A DNA stretch of 64,000 nt from Takakia lepidozioides (GCA_030704615.1 CM060733.1:57040001-57104000); one strand, 5' to 3'. Counted from the first letter of the stretch, positions 33,700 to 45,480 are shown. Notes: generated by a model from the letters alone, not told the origin. Translations and numbers: made by a program.

Positions 33700-34445
33700 A
33701 GTGATGCCACATGTCCTATGCGTGGAGATGATTGTGAGGATACCAAATTTTTTTTGGAAGTATCTGAATGATTACCCTGCCATCAATTGTCTGTTCCAAG
33801 GTAATTCATACTACCGGTGTCAGCCCCTGACAAGGTAGTTTCTGTCCCTTTGTGTTCCACTAAAACTGACCGTGGGGTGGTCACAAGGCTACAGCAAACA
33901 ATGTCTTATGAGTACATTCTCTCTGCTCGTGACATGGGTGAGGCCATCATGGATGACCTCAAGGGTTTACCCACTCTGGGCACTAGACTGAAATTTAAAC
34001 TCAGGGTACCTTTGAACAGCAGTTGCAAATGTCCAACCCGAAGAAAATATCCACTTTGATTCATTGTCCTGGGAACTAGAGAGAACGCCTGTACAGATTG
34101 AAAGAGATTTCTAGATGATATCTGGAAACTTGGATTGATTGTCTTTTTCAAGGTAAGTCATACTTTGACAAGGTAAGCGCAGGGTCAAAAGAATCTTATG
34201 AGTACATTTGCTCTGAAGGGATCTGAGGGCGGGAGCCTACCTTGAACCAAAAAACAGATGCAGACAGCCTGAAGACAATATCCACTTTTTCATCCATTGT
34301 CCAGGGTATTCTCAGAGCCTAAAGCCCTGGCCCTGTTGTGGTCTAATTGCTTGTGTGCAGGGCTTTCTAGAGCATATCTGGAAAGCCGGAACTAATTGTT
34401 TATATCAAGGTAAGCGCCACCACCAGAGTGAGCCCCTCACAAAGG
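33700..34445. repeat. Three diverged direct repeats ending in CAAGGTAA
   Basis: TGATTGTCT-T-TTCCAAGGTAAT (about 33790), GATTGTCTTTTTCAAGGTAAG (about 34140) and AATTGTTTATATCAAGGTAAG (about 34398) end related blocks. Each is preceded by an ATCTGGAAA/TATCTG word and, in two of them, by AATATCCACTTT...CATTGTCC. Each could be an exon end with a donor. Gene identity is unknown. Confidence 0.45.
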
Positions 34446-35872
34446 TATTTAATATGGGAAAATGCACATAAATTAATAATAATAATCATATGGGAAATAA
34501 TTCCCTTTAAAAAAGAGAAATAGTATAACATATAATTATTATACTATATATAATATTAATTATAATAAAATTATTAATGTCATATGGGGAAATTATTTTA
34601 AAAACTAGGACTCATCTCTGCACCTGCTCACCGTAGCCAGCCACCCTGCATACCTTATGAATTCTGAATGATAATTTGGATGACCATTTGAAAAACGTGG
34701 ATGAACAACCCTGAAAAGCTCGGTTATGTACGGTATTTCACCATGGCTCACCTGGCTGCGGGCTTCCACACTATCGTGTGCCACGCTACAGCCGTGGCCA
34801 GGCTCATCTTGGTGGATACCTAGTCCATAGTTATAACTTGCAAGGAGGTGGACAATCCTTGCGCGCGTTCACTTGTTTAGTCTATATAGACCACATATCT
34901 GTAGATGGGAATGGGAATGCATCCAATATAGGGATGGACGGAGTATAGTTAAACCAAAGCCGAAGCTGGGAGTTATTCACTCATCTCATCAGTCATTTGA
35001 CACAGGAAAAAGTCTAATTGGCCTGCCACCTGTGTATACGGGGCTTGGATGCTTCACAACTGACTTGGTGACTTGGTGTTATAGTGCGCTATCGCTTACC
35101 ATAGCACATACTGTTGCTATAAACATGCCACGACCCAATTAATGTTTTGGATGTTTTTCTTGCCAGTGCTGAATGCCCTCTTGATGCATTCAGTGCTAAA
35201 TTCCCTCTTGTTTGGCCTCTAGTTCAGACCTACTTGAGTGTGTTGTCGTTGATGTGACTTACCCATTCACTTTTCCCTTGTATACTCATGACACATAACA
35301 TAGACTGATGATCACTAATTATGACTATGGGAGAGCCCATTTGGCGCTGCCTTCCCTGGCCACACAACGCATGTAGAATGCCACACTTCTTTGAGAAGTG
35401 CTGATTGCAACCATCACCAACGTCGCTACCACACTGTCTGATTAAAATATTATTTATAACAGTAGCTGACTAATTTAGCATTCACAATCTACACAATAGT
35501 ATCAATTGGACGTGTAGCTCATTAATGGACATCAGATATGGATATGAATCTACCCATGAAATCTATAGAACAACATATTAAGCAAATTAGTGTGGTTCTA
35601 ATAAACCTGCATGAGACCTGAATCATACCTCATTCATTCTAGATATAACAGACTTGTTTTTAAAGTGAGTATATGATGAGAGTCTGAACAAGTCTACAGT
35701 TAAATATTCAAACCCACCATCAATATCGCTCCCAAAACACACTCACCACATCAGGTCTGTCCGGCTTTTATAATTTGTCCCTGGGAACTCATTGATATCA
35801 CCAGACGGCACATTGTGAGTAGCATGATGCTGAGCTGATGCTACAGCTAGGATGACGAGGTTGAGCCAAAAC
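34446..35872. other. AT-rich spacer, no gene recognised
   Basis: 34470-34610 is very AT-rich. The remainder has short frames only. The copia target site lies at its right edge. Confidence 0.4.
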
Positions 35873-36179
35873 TGTTGGAAGTAATTAAACATATCTAGAA
35901 GACTAAGAGTCTTGAAGGCCAAAGGTTTAGAAGTCTAAGAGACTATCTTGTTTAACTCACTTTTGGAAGGTGAATGGCTAGAAGGTGGATGGTCACCATA
36001 GTGGAAGTGGAAGTGACCAAGTAGGACTTTCTAGAGACCTTCTTGTACAAGCTCGGGGGTGAAGCCACTAGTCTAAGTGTAAGAGTATGATGGTGGCTTC
36101 TATGGTTAGGAGGAGAGCTTTAGTTTTAGCTTTAGTCTAAGACTTTAGTTCTTGTTTATGTTCTTGCTCAATTCTAACA
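35873..36179 (+). repeat. 5' LTR of copia-1
   Basis: 307 bp from TGTTGGAAGTAATT to CAATTCTAACA. It carries the promoter and polyadenylation signals in this class; none was delimited here. Confidence 0.95.
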
Positions 36180-36192
36180 TGGTATCAGAGCC
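36180..36192 (+). promoter_or_regulatory. Primer-binding site, initiator-Met tRNA type
   Basis: TGGTATCAGAGCC directly abuts the 5' LTR and is the standard plant copia sequence complementary to the 3' end of initiator methionine tRNA, which primes minus-strand DNA. Confidence 0.92.
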
Positions 36193-36240
36193 ATTCTTCT
36201 CTAGGTGAGAGTTGGTAGTTGAGATTGAGAGAACTTGATT

Positions 36241-36875
36241 ATGGCTGGAGCGTCATCTTCTAACAATCCTCCTTCTATGTCTATGACGAGTGCATTAGAT
36301 GTGAGAGTGGAAGATCGATTCAATGGAGCTAACTATCAAACCTGGAAGTTTAGGATGGAAATGGTACTTCTAGACAAAGATCTATGGGGAGTGGTTGATG
36401 GATCAGTCCCAAGACCTGACACTATTGTTGGCCAAGCCATATGGGATAGGAAAGATCAGAAAGCAAGAGCTAGCATCATCACAAGCTTGAGAGACAATCA
36501 GTTGCATCTCATTATAAGTGCTAAGAATGCTAAGGATGTTTGGGACAAGCTAGCAAGCATATATGAGACGAAGGATGTCACATCGCAAGTGTATGCGACA
36601 CAAAAGTTCTATGGTCTGAAGATGACCGAGTCAGACTCAGTTGAACAACACTTGAATTTGTTTTGTGTGTTGCGAGATCAACTAGTCTCTGTGGGAACTA
36701 ATGTGACTGATGAACACGCCGCAGTGGTGTTATTGGCAACTTACCTGAATCCTATGATGGTTTTGTGGTGTCTCTAGCAGGACAAACCAACTTAACTATT
36801 GATGTTGTCATATGACTTCTCCTCAAGGAGGAAACACGAAGAAAAGGTCAAGGTACGTCTACAGAGATAGACAGA
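36241..36875 (+). pseudogene. copia-1 gag
   Basis: ATG 36241 (the frame opens at a TTG six bases earlier). MAGASSSNNPP, then VEDRFNGANYQTWKFRMEMV and WDKLASIYETKD are typical of the copia gag (UBN2-like) capsid domain. Near 36745 a one-base change shifts the frame away from the expected LPESYDGFVVSLAG, which is readable in another frame, and a TGA at 36813-36815 follows. Gag would package element RNA. Confidence 0.9.
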
Positions 36876-36878
36876 GCT

Positions 36879-38519
36879 TTGTTCACAGGCAAGACTGGAG
36901 TAGTCTTGAATAGAAGACTCCCTTCACATATGTCTCAAAAGTCCCAGAGGTTTCAGAAATCTCAATCTAGCTCAAAGATCAAAAAGGCCAAAGTAAGGTG
37001 CTTTTATTGCAAGAAACTTGGTCACATGATCAAGGATTGTAGAAAGCGCATTGCAGATGAGCGCAGCAGAGAGGGTCAAGGGAACATAGCTACTCATCAG
37101 AGGAACGTTATTCTATTTGTTGTGTCTCTCTCAGCCACTACTAGACAGAAGCATGTGTGGTATGTTGATTCAGGAGCATCTCAACATATGAGTTCAGAGA
37201 GAGAGCATTTATTATCCTATAGATCTCTTTCACCTACACAATATGTTCTTTTGGGAGATGATAGCAAGCATGTCATTAGTGGGGAAGGCTCAGTCTCTCT
37301 TATGCTCAATGAAGGGGAAACCATAGAGGTGGAAAATGTCCTATATGTCTCTACTTTAACAAAGAACCTGCTGTCGGTAAGGCAAATTGTTGCAAAGGAA
37401 TACAGAGTGGTATTCCAAGATGAGAGTTGTACTATCACAGATAGCTCAGGAGCTGTGGTAGCAAAAGCTATTCTTGATAATCGCTTATATAGATTACAAC
37501 ATCATGTCTTTAGTGCTCTTACCACATTTTCACCACAGTTGGGATCTACATATGTTATGTCAGAAACAGAGTTGTGGCATAGAAGGTTAGGTCATGTGAG
37601 CATTAAGAAGTTGAGACAGATGCAACTCTCAAGCCATCTTGTGGAAGGACTACCATTGAAGGAGATGAGCGATATGCGTCTATGCAAAGGTTGCTTGGAA
37701 GGGAAGCAACATCGAGGTCAATTTCCTAAGGATGGTGGACGAAGAGCCACAAGTATATTGGAGATTGTACATTCTGATGTGTGCGGGCCAATGCAAACCA
37801 CATCACTTGGAAGAGCAAGGTACTTTGTGACATTCATTGATGATTTGTCAAGGAGGGTTGTGGTGAATCTCCTAAGGCAGAAAAGTCAAGTGCTAGAGAA
37901 ATTCAAGGAGTTCAAAGTACTTGAAGAAAAACAAACTGGAAAGCCTCTTAAGATTTTGAGATCTGACAATGGTGGTGAGTACATCTCAAAGGCTTTCAAT
38001 CAGTTTTGTCAAGAGAATTGAATAGCTCGACAGCTTACTGTTCCATATACACCTAAGCATAATGGTGTAGCTGAGCGGATGAATAGATCACTACAAGAAT
38101 CTGCAAGGAGTATGTTGAAAGAAGTGAATCTTTCAAATCATTTTTGGGCAGAAGTTGTTGGCACTGCAGCATATCTTCACAACAAATACCTACCAAATCA
38201 GTGTTGGGAAAAACACCAGAAGGTATGGAGTGGTCAGAAGCCTAGTGTGGCTCATTGTAGGATTTTTGGATGTCATGCATATGTCCATATCCCTACTCAG
38301 AAGCGAAAGAAACTTGACTCCAAATCAAAAGGATGCATCTTCATTGGCTACACAGAAGGTGTGAAGGGATATAAGTTGTTCAATAAGACAACTAAGGCTG
38401 TCAAACACAGTAGGGACGTAGTGTTTGATGAAGGCTTCATACCCTCTTTGGTAGTGGGAGAAGATGACATGGGAATGAGCTTAGAGCCATTACACCCATT
38501 TCCAAGAGGAGTCTTATGA
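36879..38519 (+). pseudogene. copia-1 zinc knuckle, protease, integrase
   Basis: CFYCKKLGHMIKDC (36999-37040) is a perfect CCHC knuckle. VDSGASQHM (about 37164) holds the aspartic protease DSG. WHRRLGHVSIKKL ... CKGCLEGKQ is the HHCC domain, then VHSDVCGPMQT and ILRSDNGGEYIS give the first two integrase acids. A single TGA at 38019-38021 interrupts; the same frame resumes with PYTPKHNGVAERMNR, which has the catalytic Glu, and continues through IFGCHAYVHIP and KGCIFIGYTEGVKGYKLFN to 38519. Confidence 0.92.
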
Positions 38520-38639
38520 GGAGCCAATACAAGAGATGGCTGAAGCAAATGATGGAGGTGTTCAATTTGATGGAGTTGATCAAGGAGTCGAAGTTGGTGA
38601 ACCACTTGTTGATATGGAGAGATGAAGTTGAAGATGTGC

Positions 38640-40253
38640 AATTCTAAGGAGATCTCAGCGGGAAAGAAAAGCTCATAGTAGGCTGATTACATCTATGAGT
38701 GAAGCTCGCCTGCTAGGAAGCGATGCGCTCTCCAGACAAACTACAATGGGAAGAAACAATCAACTCAGAGTTGGATTCATTGATGCAAAATAAAGCATGG
38801 ACACTCACTAAGTTAGCCATTGGTTGCAAGTGGATCTTCAAGTTGAAGTACAAAGCTGATGGATCTATTTACCGGTACAAAGCTCGTCTTGTAGCTAAAG
38901 GCTATGCACAAATTCAAGGAGTGGATTACAATGAAACTTTCTCACCAATGGTGAAGATTTCTTCTATCAGAGTGTTGTTAGCTCTTGCAGCTCAACGTGA
39001 TCACGAAGTTTCATCAAATGGATGTTAAGACGATATTTCGAATGGAGAACTACAAGAAGAGATCTACATGAGACCGGGTTTGTACAACGAGGAAGTGATA
39101 TTGTGTGTAAGCTGCAAAAGAGTTTGTATGGACTCAAACAAAGTCCTCGAGCTTGGTATGCCAGGATCACCTCTTAAAGGCAAGATTTGAGCGAAGCATT
39201 GCTGACACAAACATCTATGTGAAAAAGATGGGCGAGCAATTTGTGGTCATAACTCTATATGTGGATGACACAATCATTGTCACCAACGATCATCAAAGGT
39301 TGTTGCTAGAAACCAAAGCATTGTGAGTGCTGAGTTTGCCATGACTGACATGGGTGAGATTCGGTTCTGTCTTGGTATTCAAATCAGCAGAGATCGAGTG
39401 AACCATACAGTATTCATGCATCAACGACAATACATTGAGACAATTCTACAAAGGTTTAAGTTGGAGATGAGTAAGCCAACATCAACTCCTCTCGAAGTTG
39501 GTTTGAAACTTACGAAAGATATGGCATCTAAGACTCAAGAAGAGCAAGAAGATATGAGGAAAACTCCTTATTAAAAGCGCAGTCGGCAATTTGATGTATT
39601 GCATGGTTTGTACTAGGCCAGACATTGCACATTCAGTGGGAGTGGTCTCACAATTTCTTCAAATCCCGGACAAACCCATTGGAAAGCAGTGAAGAGGATA
39701 TTTCGATATCTAAGAGGAACATCAACCTCTGGTCTACTCTACAAGAGAGTGGAAGATCCAAGTTTGTTGGGGTTTGCTGATCCTGACTGGGCAGGAGACG
39801 TTGATAGTAAAAAATCAACTTCAGGCCATTGTTTTCTCATAGCAGGTGGAGCTGTATCTTGGTCTAGCAAACGACAAGTTGCAACAGCGTTGTCATCAAG
39901 AAGAAGCTGAATACATGTCCATTACACGAGCAGCAAAAAAGGCTATTTGGTTACGGAAGTTGCTTGGAGATTTGGATCATCTCCAATCACTACCTACGAC
40001 TCTCTATTGTGACAATCAAAGTGCGATTGCACTAAGTCAGAATCCGAAGTATCATTCAAGGACGAAACACATTGAAGTGCAACATCACTACATACGGGAA
40101 GTTGTATGCAAAGGAGAGATCAAGGTGATCTATTGTGCTACAGGAGATATGGTTGCGGATGTTTTGACGAAGAGTCTACCACAAACAAAACATATGAAAT
40201 GTTCAGCCTTACTTGGTGTCTCTTCTCCAAAGACAAACGAAGTAGCTCAATGA
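38640..40253 (+). pseudogene. copia-1 reverse transcriptase and RNase H
   Basis: Broken over several frames. AIGCKWIFKLKYKADGS, YKARLVAKGYAQIQGVDYNE and FSPMVKISSIRVLLALAA open the RT; YVDD is at 39258-39269. RYLRGTSTSGLLYKR, GFADPDWAGD and STSGHCFLIAGGAVSWSSKR are RNase H, and after one shift EAEYMSITRAAKKAIWLRKL, YCDNQSAIALSQNP and HIEVQHHYIRE end it. Frameshifts lie near 38815 (a short deletion in front of AIGCKW), 39000, 39170, 39325, 39570 and 39900. Catalytic Asp residues remain. Confidence 0.9.
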
Positions 40254-40265
40254 TATGGTTTAATT

Positions 40266-40274
40266 GAGTGGGAG
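40266..40274 (+). other. Polypurine tract of copia-1
   Basis: GAGTGGGAG immediately precedes the 3' LTR, where plus-strand DNA synthesis starts. Confidence 0.85.
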
Positions 40275-40577
40275 TGTTGGAAGTAATTAAACATATCTAG
40301 AACTAAGAGTCTTGAAGGCCAAAGGTTTAAAAGTCTAAGAGACTATCTTGTTTAACTCACTTTGGAAGGTGAATGGCTAGAAGGTGGATGGTCACCATAG
40401 TGGAAGTGGAAGTGACCAAGTAGACTTTCTAGAGACCTTCTTGCACAAGCTCGGGGGTGAAGCCACTAGTCTAAGTGTAAGAGTATGATGGTGGCTTCTA
40501 TGGTTGGGAGGAGAGCTTTAGTCTTAGCTTTAGTCTAAGACTTTAGTTCTTGTTTATGTTCTTGCTCAATTCTAACA
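40275..40577 (+). repeat. 3' LTR of copia-1
   Basis: 303 bp, same ends as the 5' LTR; the 4-nt length difference is explained by three small deletions (2, 1 and 1 nt). Confidence 0.95.
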
Positions 40578-40639
40578 AAAACCACACCAACCATCAAAGG
40601 ATGTTGCATTCGTTTCAAATTTTCCACAACCCACAATGA

Positions 40640-40910
40640 GGCCACAACGACTTACAAAATCCTCTTTGATCCTTGACGAAAGGGATTGTATAAGCTATTC
40701 ATTGGACACACAACCATCAACAAGGCAAAGCATTTACGGTCCTGAAAACTGTGCCTAAAGCTAAGCATCATGTAGAGGCAGTCGTTGTGTGGCTTAGCCG
40801 TCTCCCTTCTTGCTCTAGTGATCTATGAGCGACAGGAGCTCATCATACGGGCTGCCCCTACATCAGCCACATGCCGGTCGGTTGAGAATTCTCCCTTCTT
40901 CCTTGAGGGC
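40640..40910. repeat. Inverted duplication, left arm
   Basis: Reverse-complement related to 42895-43170. Shared words in order: GATCCTTGACGAAAGGGA, CACAACCATCAACAAGG, AAGCATTTA, TAAGCATCAT, CGTCTCCCTTCTT, ATGAGCGA, CATACGGGCTG, TTCTCCCTTCTTCCTTGA. The copy has lost small pieces and has stops in every frame. Confidence 0.75.
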
Positions 40911-41234
40911 TGAAGTCTTGCTGAAGTCATGACATGTACACCTGGAGGCCGGTGCAGGAACCCCCCTCCTCCCTGTTGAGAATGTGCACCGGTGGTGCCA
41001 GATGAAGCTAGGACATTGCGATGAGATTAATACTATTAACGTCGTGTAGCTGGGACACCTCGATAGGAATATCAATCTGCGGCATAAAATAGGACAAGCA
41101 CAGATTCAGATTCACAGTGACAACATTGTGGAGATCACCCAAGTGACCATCTACCATAAACAAGTTCTCACCGTTTCTGGACATCTAGCTCACTTCTGTC
41201 TCTATCAATTTGTACACAATAATAGACATCCAGC

Positions 41235-41945
41235 TAACCAGATTGATATTAAATAGATTGAACTGATCCGTGCAGACGTAGCTGCAGCCGCCTGCATCTC
41301 ATTGTAGCAAAGGAGACGGGCAAATAGTGGTGGAGGGATGAGACACAGCGATGGGAGGGAAATGCTTAGAGTACTGTCATGTCCACCGCTGCTTTGACAC
41401 TGCTTTGACAGCTCTGGTGTACCCTGAAAGTGTGCTCACCAGATTGATAATAATAGATTGAACTGATCTGTGTCGCTGCAGCCGCCTGCATCTCAATGGA
41501 GACGTGCAAATAGTGGTGGAGGGATGAGACACGTCGATGGGAGGGAAATGCTTAGAGTACTGTCATGTCCACGGCTGCTTTGACAGCTCTGGTGTAGCCT
41601 GAAAGTTTGCTCACCAGATTGATATTAATAGATTGAACTGATCCGTGTCGTTGCAGCCGCCTGCATCTCAATGGAGACGTGCAATGGTGGAGGGATGAGA
41701 CACGTCGATGGGAGGGAAATGCTTAGAGTACTGTCATTTCCACAGCTGTTTTGACAGCTCTGGTGTAGCCTGAAAGTGTGCTCACCATATTGATATTAAT
41801 AGATTGAACTGATCTGTGTCGCTACAGCCGCCTGCATATCAAAGGAGACGTACAAATAGTGGTGGAGGGATGAGACACGGCGATGGTGCTTAGAGTACTG
41901 TCATGTCCACCGCTGCTTTTGAAAGCTCTGTTGTAGCCTGCAGTC
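41235..41945. repeat. About 171-200-bp tandem array, four copies
   Basis: AACTGATC follows AGATTG at 41261, 41461, 41636 and 41807, giving spacings of 200, 175 and 171 bp. Shared blocks include GCAGCCGCCTGCAT, GGTGGAGGGATGAGACACG and CTTAGAGTACTGTCAT. The first unit is longer because of a short internal duplication (CTGCTTTGACA twice). Confidence 0.9.
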
Positions 41946-42894
41946 TGCGGCACCGACCAAGATGGTGACGTTCGGCAGAGCCACGATCAGCACCGCTGGT
42001 TTGTCGGTTAGCTGCTCGGTACTTGCGCATAGCACAATTCGCCATCGAATCCGCATATGCGAAGTTTCCCAGTCTTGCTCGGCTTCAGTTTCTGTTGGAA
42101 TGGTAATTACATATCCTTAAAAGAAATCATCTGAATGAGCTTAAGATATATACCGTACAGAGATATATCACTGTAAGTTTGTTTTCAATGTGCAGTAAAG
42201 TAAGAATCAATGGGACTCACATCATGAGCCCCCTACAAAATCTATGATATTTATGAATCTTAAGATAAATATGGAGAGTTCTACTTAAGATTAATAGCAT
42301 CGATCGATTAAATTTGTTTTGAATAGCAATTGAGGTAAAGTGCAAACAAAATCTGTGTGTTCCTCATTGCTCAGGCTGCCAGCTCCCTGCCTTCTGTTTA
42401 ATGGGCATCTAAAATATTTAGCACATGTTCCATGCACTGAGATCGAAAGAGGTTCTGGTTCCAGCAACTGCCTTATAAGGTACAGTTATTCACATCATAG
42501 AGGAGTGGCCATGAAGAAGCCAAAATGCCTAATTTGATTTCCCGTACAACAACGTTAACCTTAAGGTTCCTCATATAAGTTAAGAAGGATGTTAAAAAAT
42601 ATATTTTGCTCCAGACAGTGTCTTATTATAATTACTGGTCTAAAGATAGAATATGGGGTCCAACTAGCTAAAACTGGTAAGTTGGTCACAAACTAAATTA
42701 AATGAAGTAGAACAGGAAGGTTAGTAGTTTCTCCTGTAGCTAGTCACAGAGTGCCAGCTTCTCTGTCCCCATATAAGATGATCTCTCGTTGAGGACACCG
42801 GTAATGAGTGGGAGAAGGGAGGGGGCGCGTTCCACCAGGTGTGCACATGTCATGACTTGCCTGCATGACTAGCAGCTCTTCTCGCGGCTCTTTG
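41946..42894. other. No gene recognised
   Basis: AT-rich with short frames; lies between the tandem array and the right inverted arm. Confidence 0.4.
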
Positions 42895-43170
42895 ATTTCA
42901 AGGAAGAAGGGAGAATACTCAATTGAACGGTGTGCAGTGCTGATGACGTAGGGCGCACAGCCCGTATGACGAGTTCTTATCGCTCATGGACTTTAAGGAA
43001 GAAGGGAGACGGTTAAACCACACAGCCACTGTCTCTAAATGATGCTTAGTTTTCCATAAATGCTTTCCTTGTTGATGGTTGTGTGGCTCAATCAATAGCT
43101 TGTAGTCCCTTTTGTCAAGGATTGCGAGCGCCTTTCTGGAGATTATGAATTCCCCGGACAACTTATAAGA
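42895..43170 (-). pseudogene. Inverted duplication, right arm, with 80-codon gene fragment
   Basis: The minus strand reads SRKALAILDKRDYKLLIEPH, NHQQGKHLWKTKHHLETVAV and WFNRLPSSLKSMSDKNSSYG over 42919-43161. Charged and coherent, but I do not recognise the family. The left arm at 40640 encodes the same segment with stops. The fragment starts inside an 82-nt palindrome. Confidence 0.4.
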
Positions 43171-43212
43171 CTCTTATAAGTTGTCGCTGGAAATACGTAG
43201 TCTCCAGAAAGG
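43131..43212. repeat. 82-nt near-perfect palindrome
   Basis: Outer arms CCTTTCTGGAGA (43131-43142) and TCTCCAGAAAGG (43201-43212) pair perfectly. The centre CAACTTATAAGA-C-TCTTATAAGTTG (43159-43183) pairs perfectly as well. The 16-17 nt between match at roughly 70 %, all about one axis at 43171. Confidence 0.92.
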
Positions 43213-44256
43213 AGCATATTGACCCGGACAGATGAGGGACAGACCGGCTAATGTGTGGGTTTTGTGGGGGCGGTATTGATGGCGGGTTTGAATTAACTCT
43301 AGACTTGTCCAGACTCTCACAGGCTCAGTTTAGATACGTACAAGACTGTTATAGATCTAAATGAAAATGAATGATATGAGTGAGATCACATGCATGCTTA
43401 TCGAAGCCACACTACATTTGCTTATCTTGTTCTAAAGATGTCACCGGTGGATCGATATTATCCAATTCATTTTCATGTGACAGGGATATCCACTGAATTA
43501 GAGGGACATTTCAGTATATTGAGGAGCGAGTCCCGATGCTAATCACTAGGAAAGCTATCCAGGTGCAGAAATTAGTTTGCTGGATGTTGAGGGTGTTGTG
43601 TGCACCTGGTAGTGGACTCCAGATGAGGTTTAATGATGAGATTCGTCATCTCAGTGCAGCTTGAACGTCCTTACTCCCCTGACCTGTTCATTTCTAGCTA
43701 GTGAAGGGGCAGGTCTTCTAGTCTTGTTTGTAGAATCTCCTCTGCACAGCTTGTAAGCCTCATCAGATTGTGGAGAGTCCTGAGGCTTCCTGCAGGCCTA
43801 ACAGAGACGACAACCACTTAATTAAATAAGACACCTTAAGCCTCCTGGCTCTGGCACATATACGCAGCTGGTGCTCTCTCCGCTGAGGATGGATCCTGGG
43901 TATGTCCATCAGTAATAAAACTCCCCATCCTACCTCTTTTGCTCATCGGTCCCGCTTTATGTCCCTGGATCTGTATGTGTTATATGTCACTCTGCTGGTC
44001 TGCTCTCCTCTGCCTGTCTTCATTCCGGCTGGTCTCCTCTTCTAATTTATTGTAGTGTCTTCCCTGGGGCCACAATAATTAAACTCTCAATCCTAGCACT
44101 ACCTATTTTTCTCATACATCTCTCTCTATTTGTCCCTAGATCTGTATGTGTATGTAAGTATGCTCTTCCTCTGCCACCTTGCTCTCAATCTTGTTTATCT
44201 ATATGGATCAGTGAAATTTGAGAAACTGATTGAACATCTCATGGTAGGTAAAGTTA
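43213..44256. other. No gene recognised
   Basis: Short frames only, pyrimidine-rich near 43920-44180. Confidence 0.4.
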
Positions 44257-44587
44257 TGTTGAAATGCTACAAAAACGATTAACAAAGAATGCACTCATAT
44301 GCAGGAGCTTTGTCTTTTGCTTAAGATCAGTCGTAGAAGCACACTAGTGCATTACATGTTCAACAAGAAGACAACAACACTATGCTAATCTATAGACTAT
44401 GTAGATCCCACCAGCGGAGCATGTAGGGAAAAATCCCCGTTCAAAATAGGTGGTCCAAGTGAAAGACAAGTGTCACTAGCTAAGTCATCTACTTGGACAG
44501 CCTGGACATATATCAGGGAGTAAACACTAACACTAATCCTGAGATGAATCTACTTGAATAACACTATGTCAGTGTAAATTCTCAACA
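44257..44587 (-). repeat. 3' LTR of copia-2
   Basis: On the minus strand the sequence starts TGTTGAGAATTTACAC right after a purine tract (GTGAGTGGGAG, 44588-44598) and ends GCATTTCAACA. TGTTGA/TCAACA ends are typical of copia LTRs. There is no second LTR in the window, so the right boundary rests on the purine tract and the left on the terminal CA only. Confidence 0.6.
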
Positions 44588-44809
44588 CTCCCACTCACTG
44601 GCTGCATGTGTTCATTGTAAGTAGAAATAATCTATCTCCTTTACTCCCACTCAGTATCTGCATACTCCCACTCAGTGTCTGCAGACAATGTTCAAGAGGC
44701 TGCGAAGACGATGAAACTTATCCGCTGGAAGTGGTTTTGTGAGAATATCGGCAAGTTGGTCAAGGGTATTGACATAACTCATCTGAATGTCTCCCCGACC
44801 ATGGAAATC

Positions 44810-45480
44810 TCATAGCATATGGTACTGCACATCGATGTGCTTAGTACGACGATGAAATTCAGGATTTTGCACAAGACGTATAGCACTCTGATTGTCACTG
44901 TGCAACACCGTGGGGCTATCCTGCTGATACACCCCATGTCCTGTAAGAAGTCTACGAATCCAGACAACCTCTTTTGCCGTTAAACATGCTGCAACATACT
45001 CTGATTCGGTAGTGGATGATGCTGTACAAGCTTGCTTTCTACTCATCCAGGAAATTGGTCCATGGTTGAGAAAAATGATGCACCCCATGTCCTGAAGAAG
45101 TCTACGAATCCAGACAACCTCTTTTGCCGTTAAATATGCTGCAATATACTCTGATTCGGTAGTGGATGATGTTGTACAAGCTTGCTTTCTACTCATCCAG
45201 GAAATTGGTCCATGGTTGAGAAAAATGATGCACCCACTCCTGGACTTCTTGTCATCACTATCTCCAGCATAATCAGCATCTGCGTATGCAGAAAGAGTAT
45301 TTGATCCTTCTCCTCCTGTATAACATAAAGAGTAGTTTGCAGAGCCTCGAAGGTATTTAAAAATACGCTTGACAGCTGTACAATGAATCCGTGTAGGATT
45401 TTGTACAAACTTTGCAACTGTACTGACTGCATAGACTATGTCAGGCCTCGATCCAAACATAGCAAACATCGGGCTACCAA
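44810..45480 (-). pseudogene. copia-2 RNase H with internal 150-bp duplication
   Basis: FGSRPDIVYAVSTVAKFVQN, RIFKYLRGSANYSLCYTGG and AYADADYAGDSDDKKS open the domain. Then GCIIFLNHGPISWMSRKQAC ... ESEYIAAYLTAKEVVWIRRL occurs twice in tandem (about 45082-45231 and 44932-45081). HSDNQSAIRLVQNPEFHRRT and KHIDVQYHML follow. The duplication keeps the frame. A real RNase H would carry this motif once, so the domain is probably non-functional. Confidence 0.88.

Larger units (their letters stand above)
35873..40577 (+). mobile_element. Complete Ty1/copia insertion (copia-1)
   Basis: 4.7-kb element with LTRs beginning TGTTGG and ending TAACA, flanked by the 5-bp target duplication AAAAC at 35868-35872 and 40578-40582. 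A TGGTATCAGAGCC primer site follows the 5' LTR and a purine tract precedes the 3' LTR. Gene order is gag, protease, integrase, reverse transcriptase, RNase H, as in Ty1/copia. The LTRs differ by four transitions and three small indels, so insertion is recent, yet the genes carry several stops and shifts. Confidence 0.97.
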
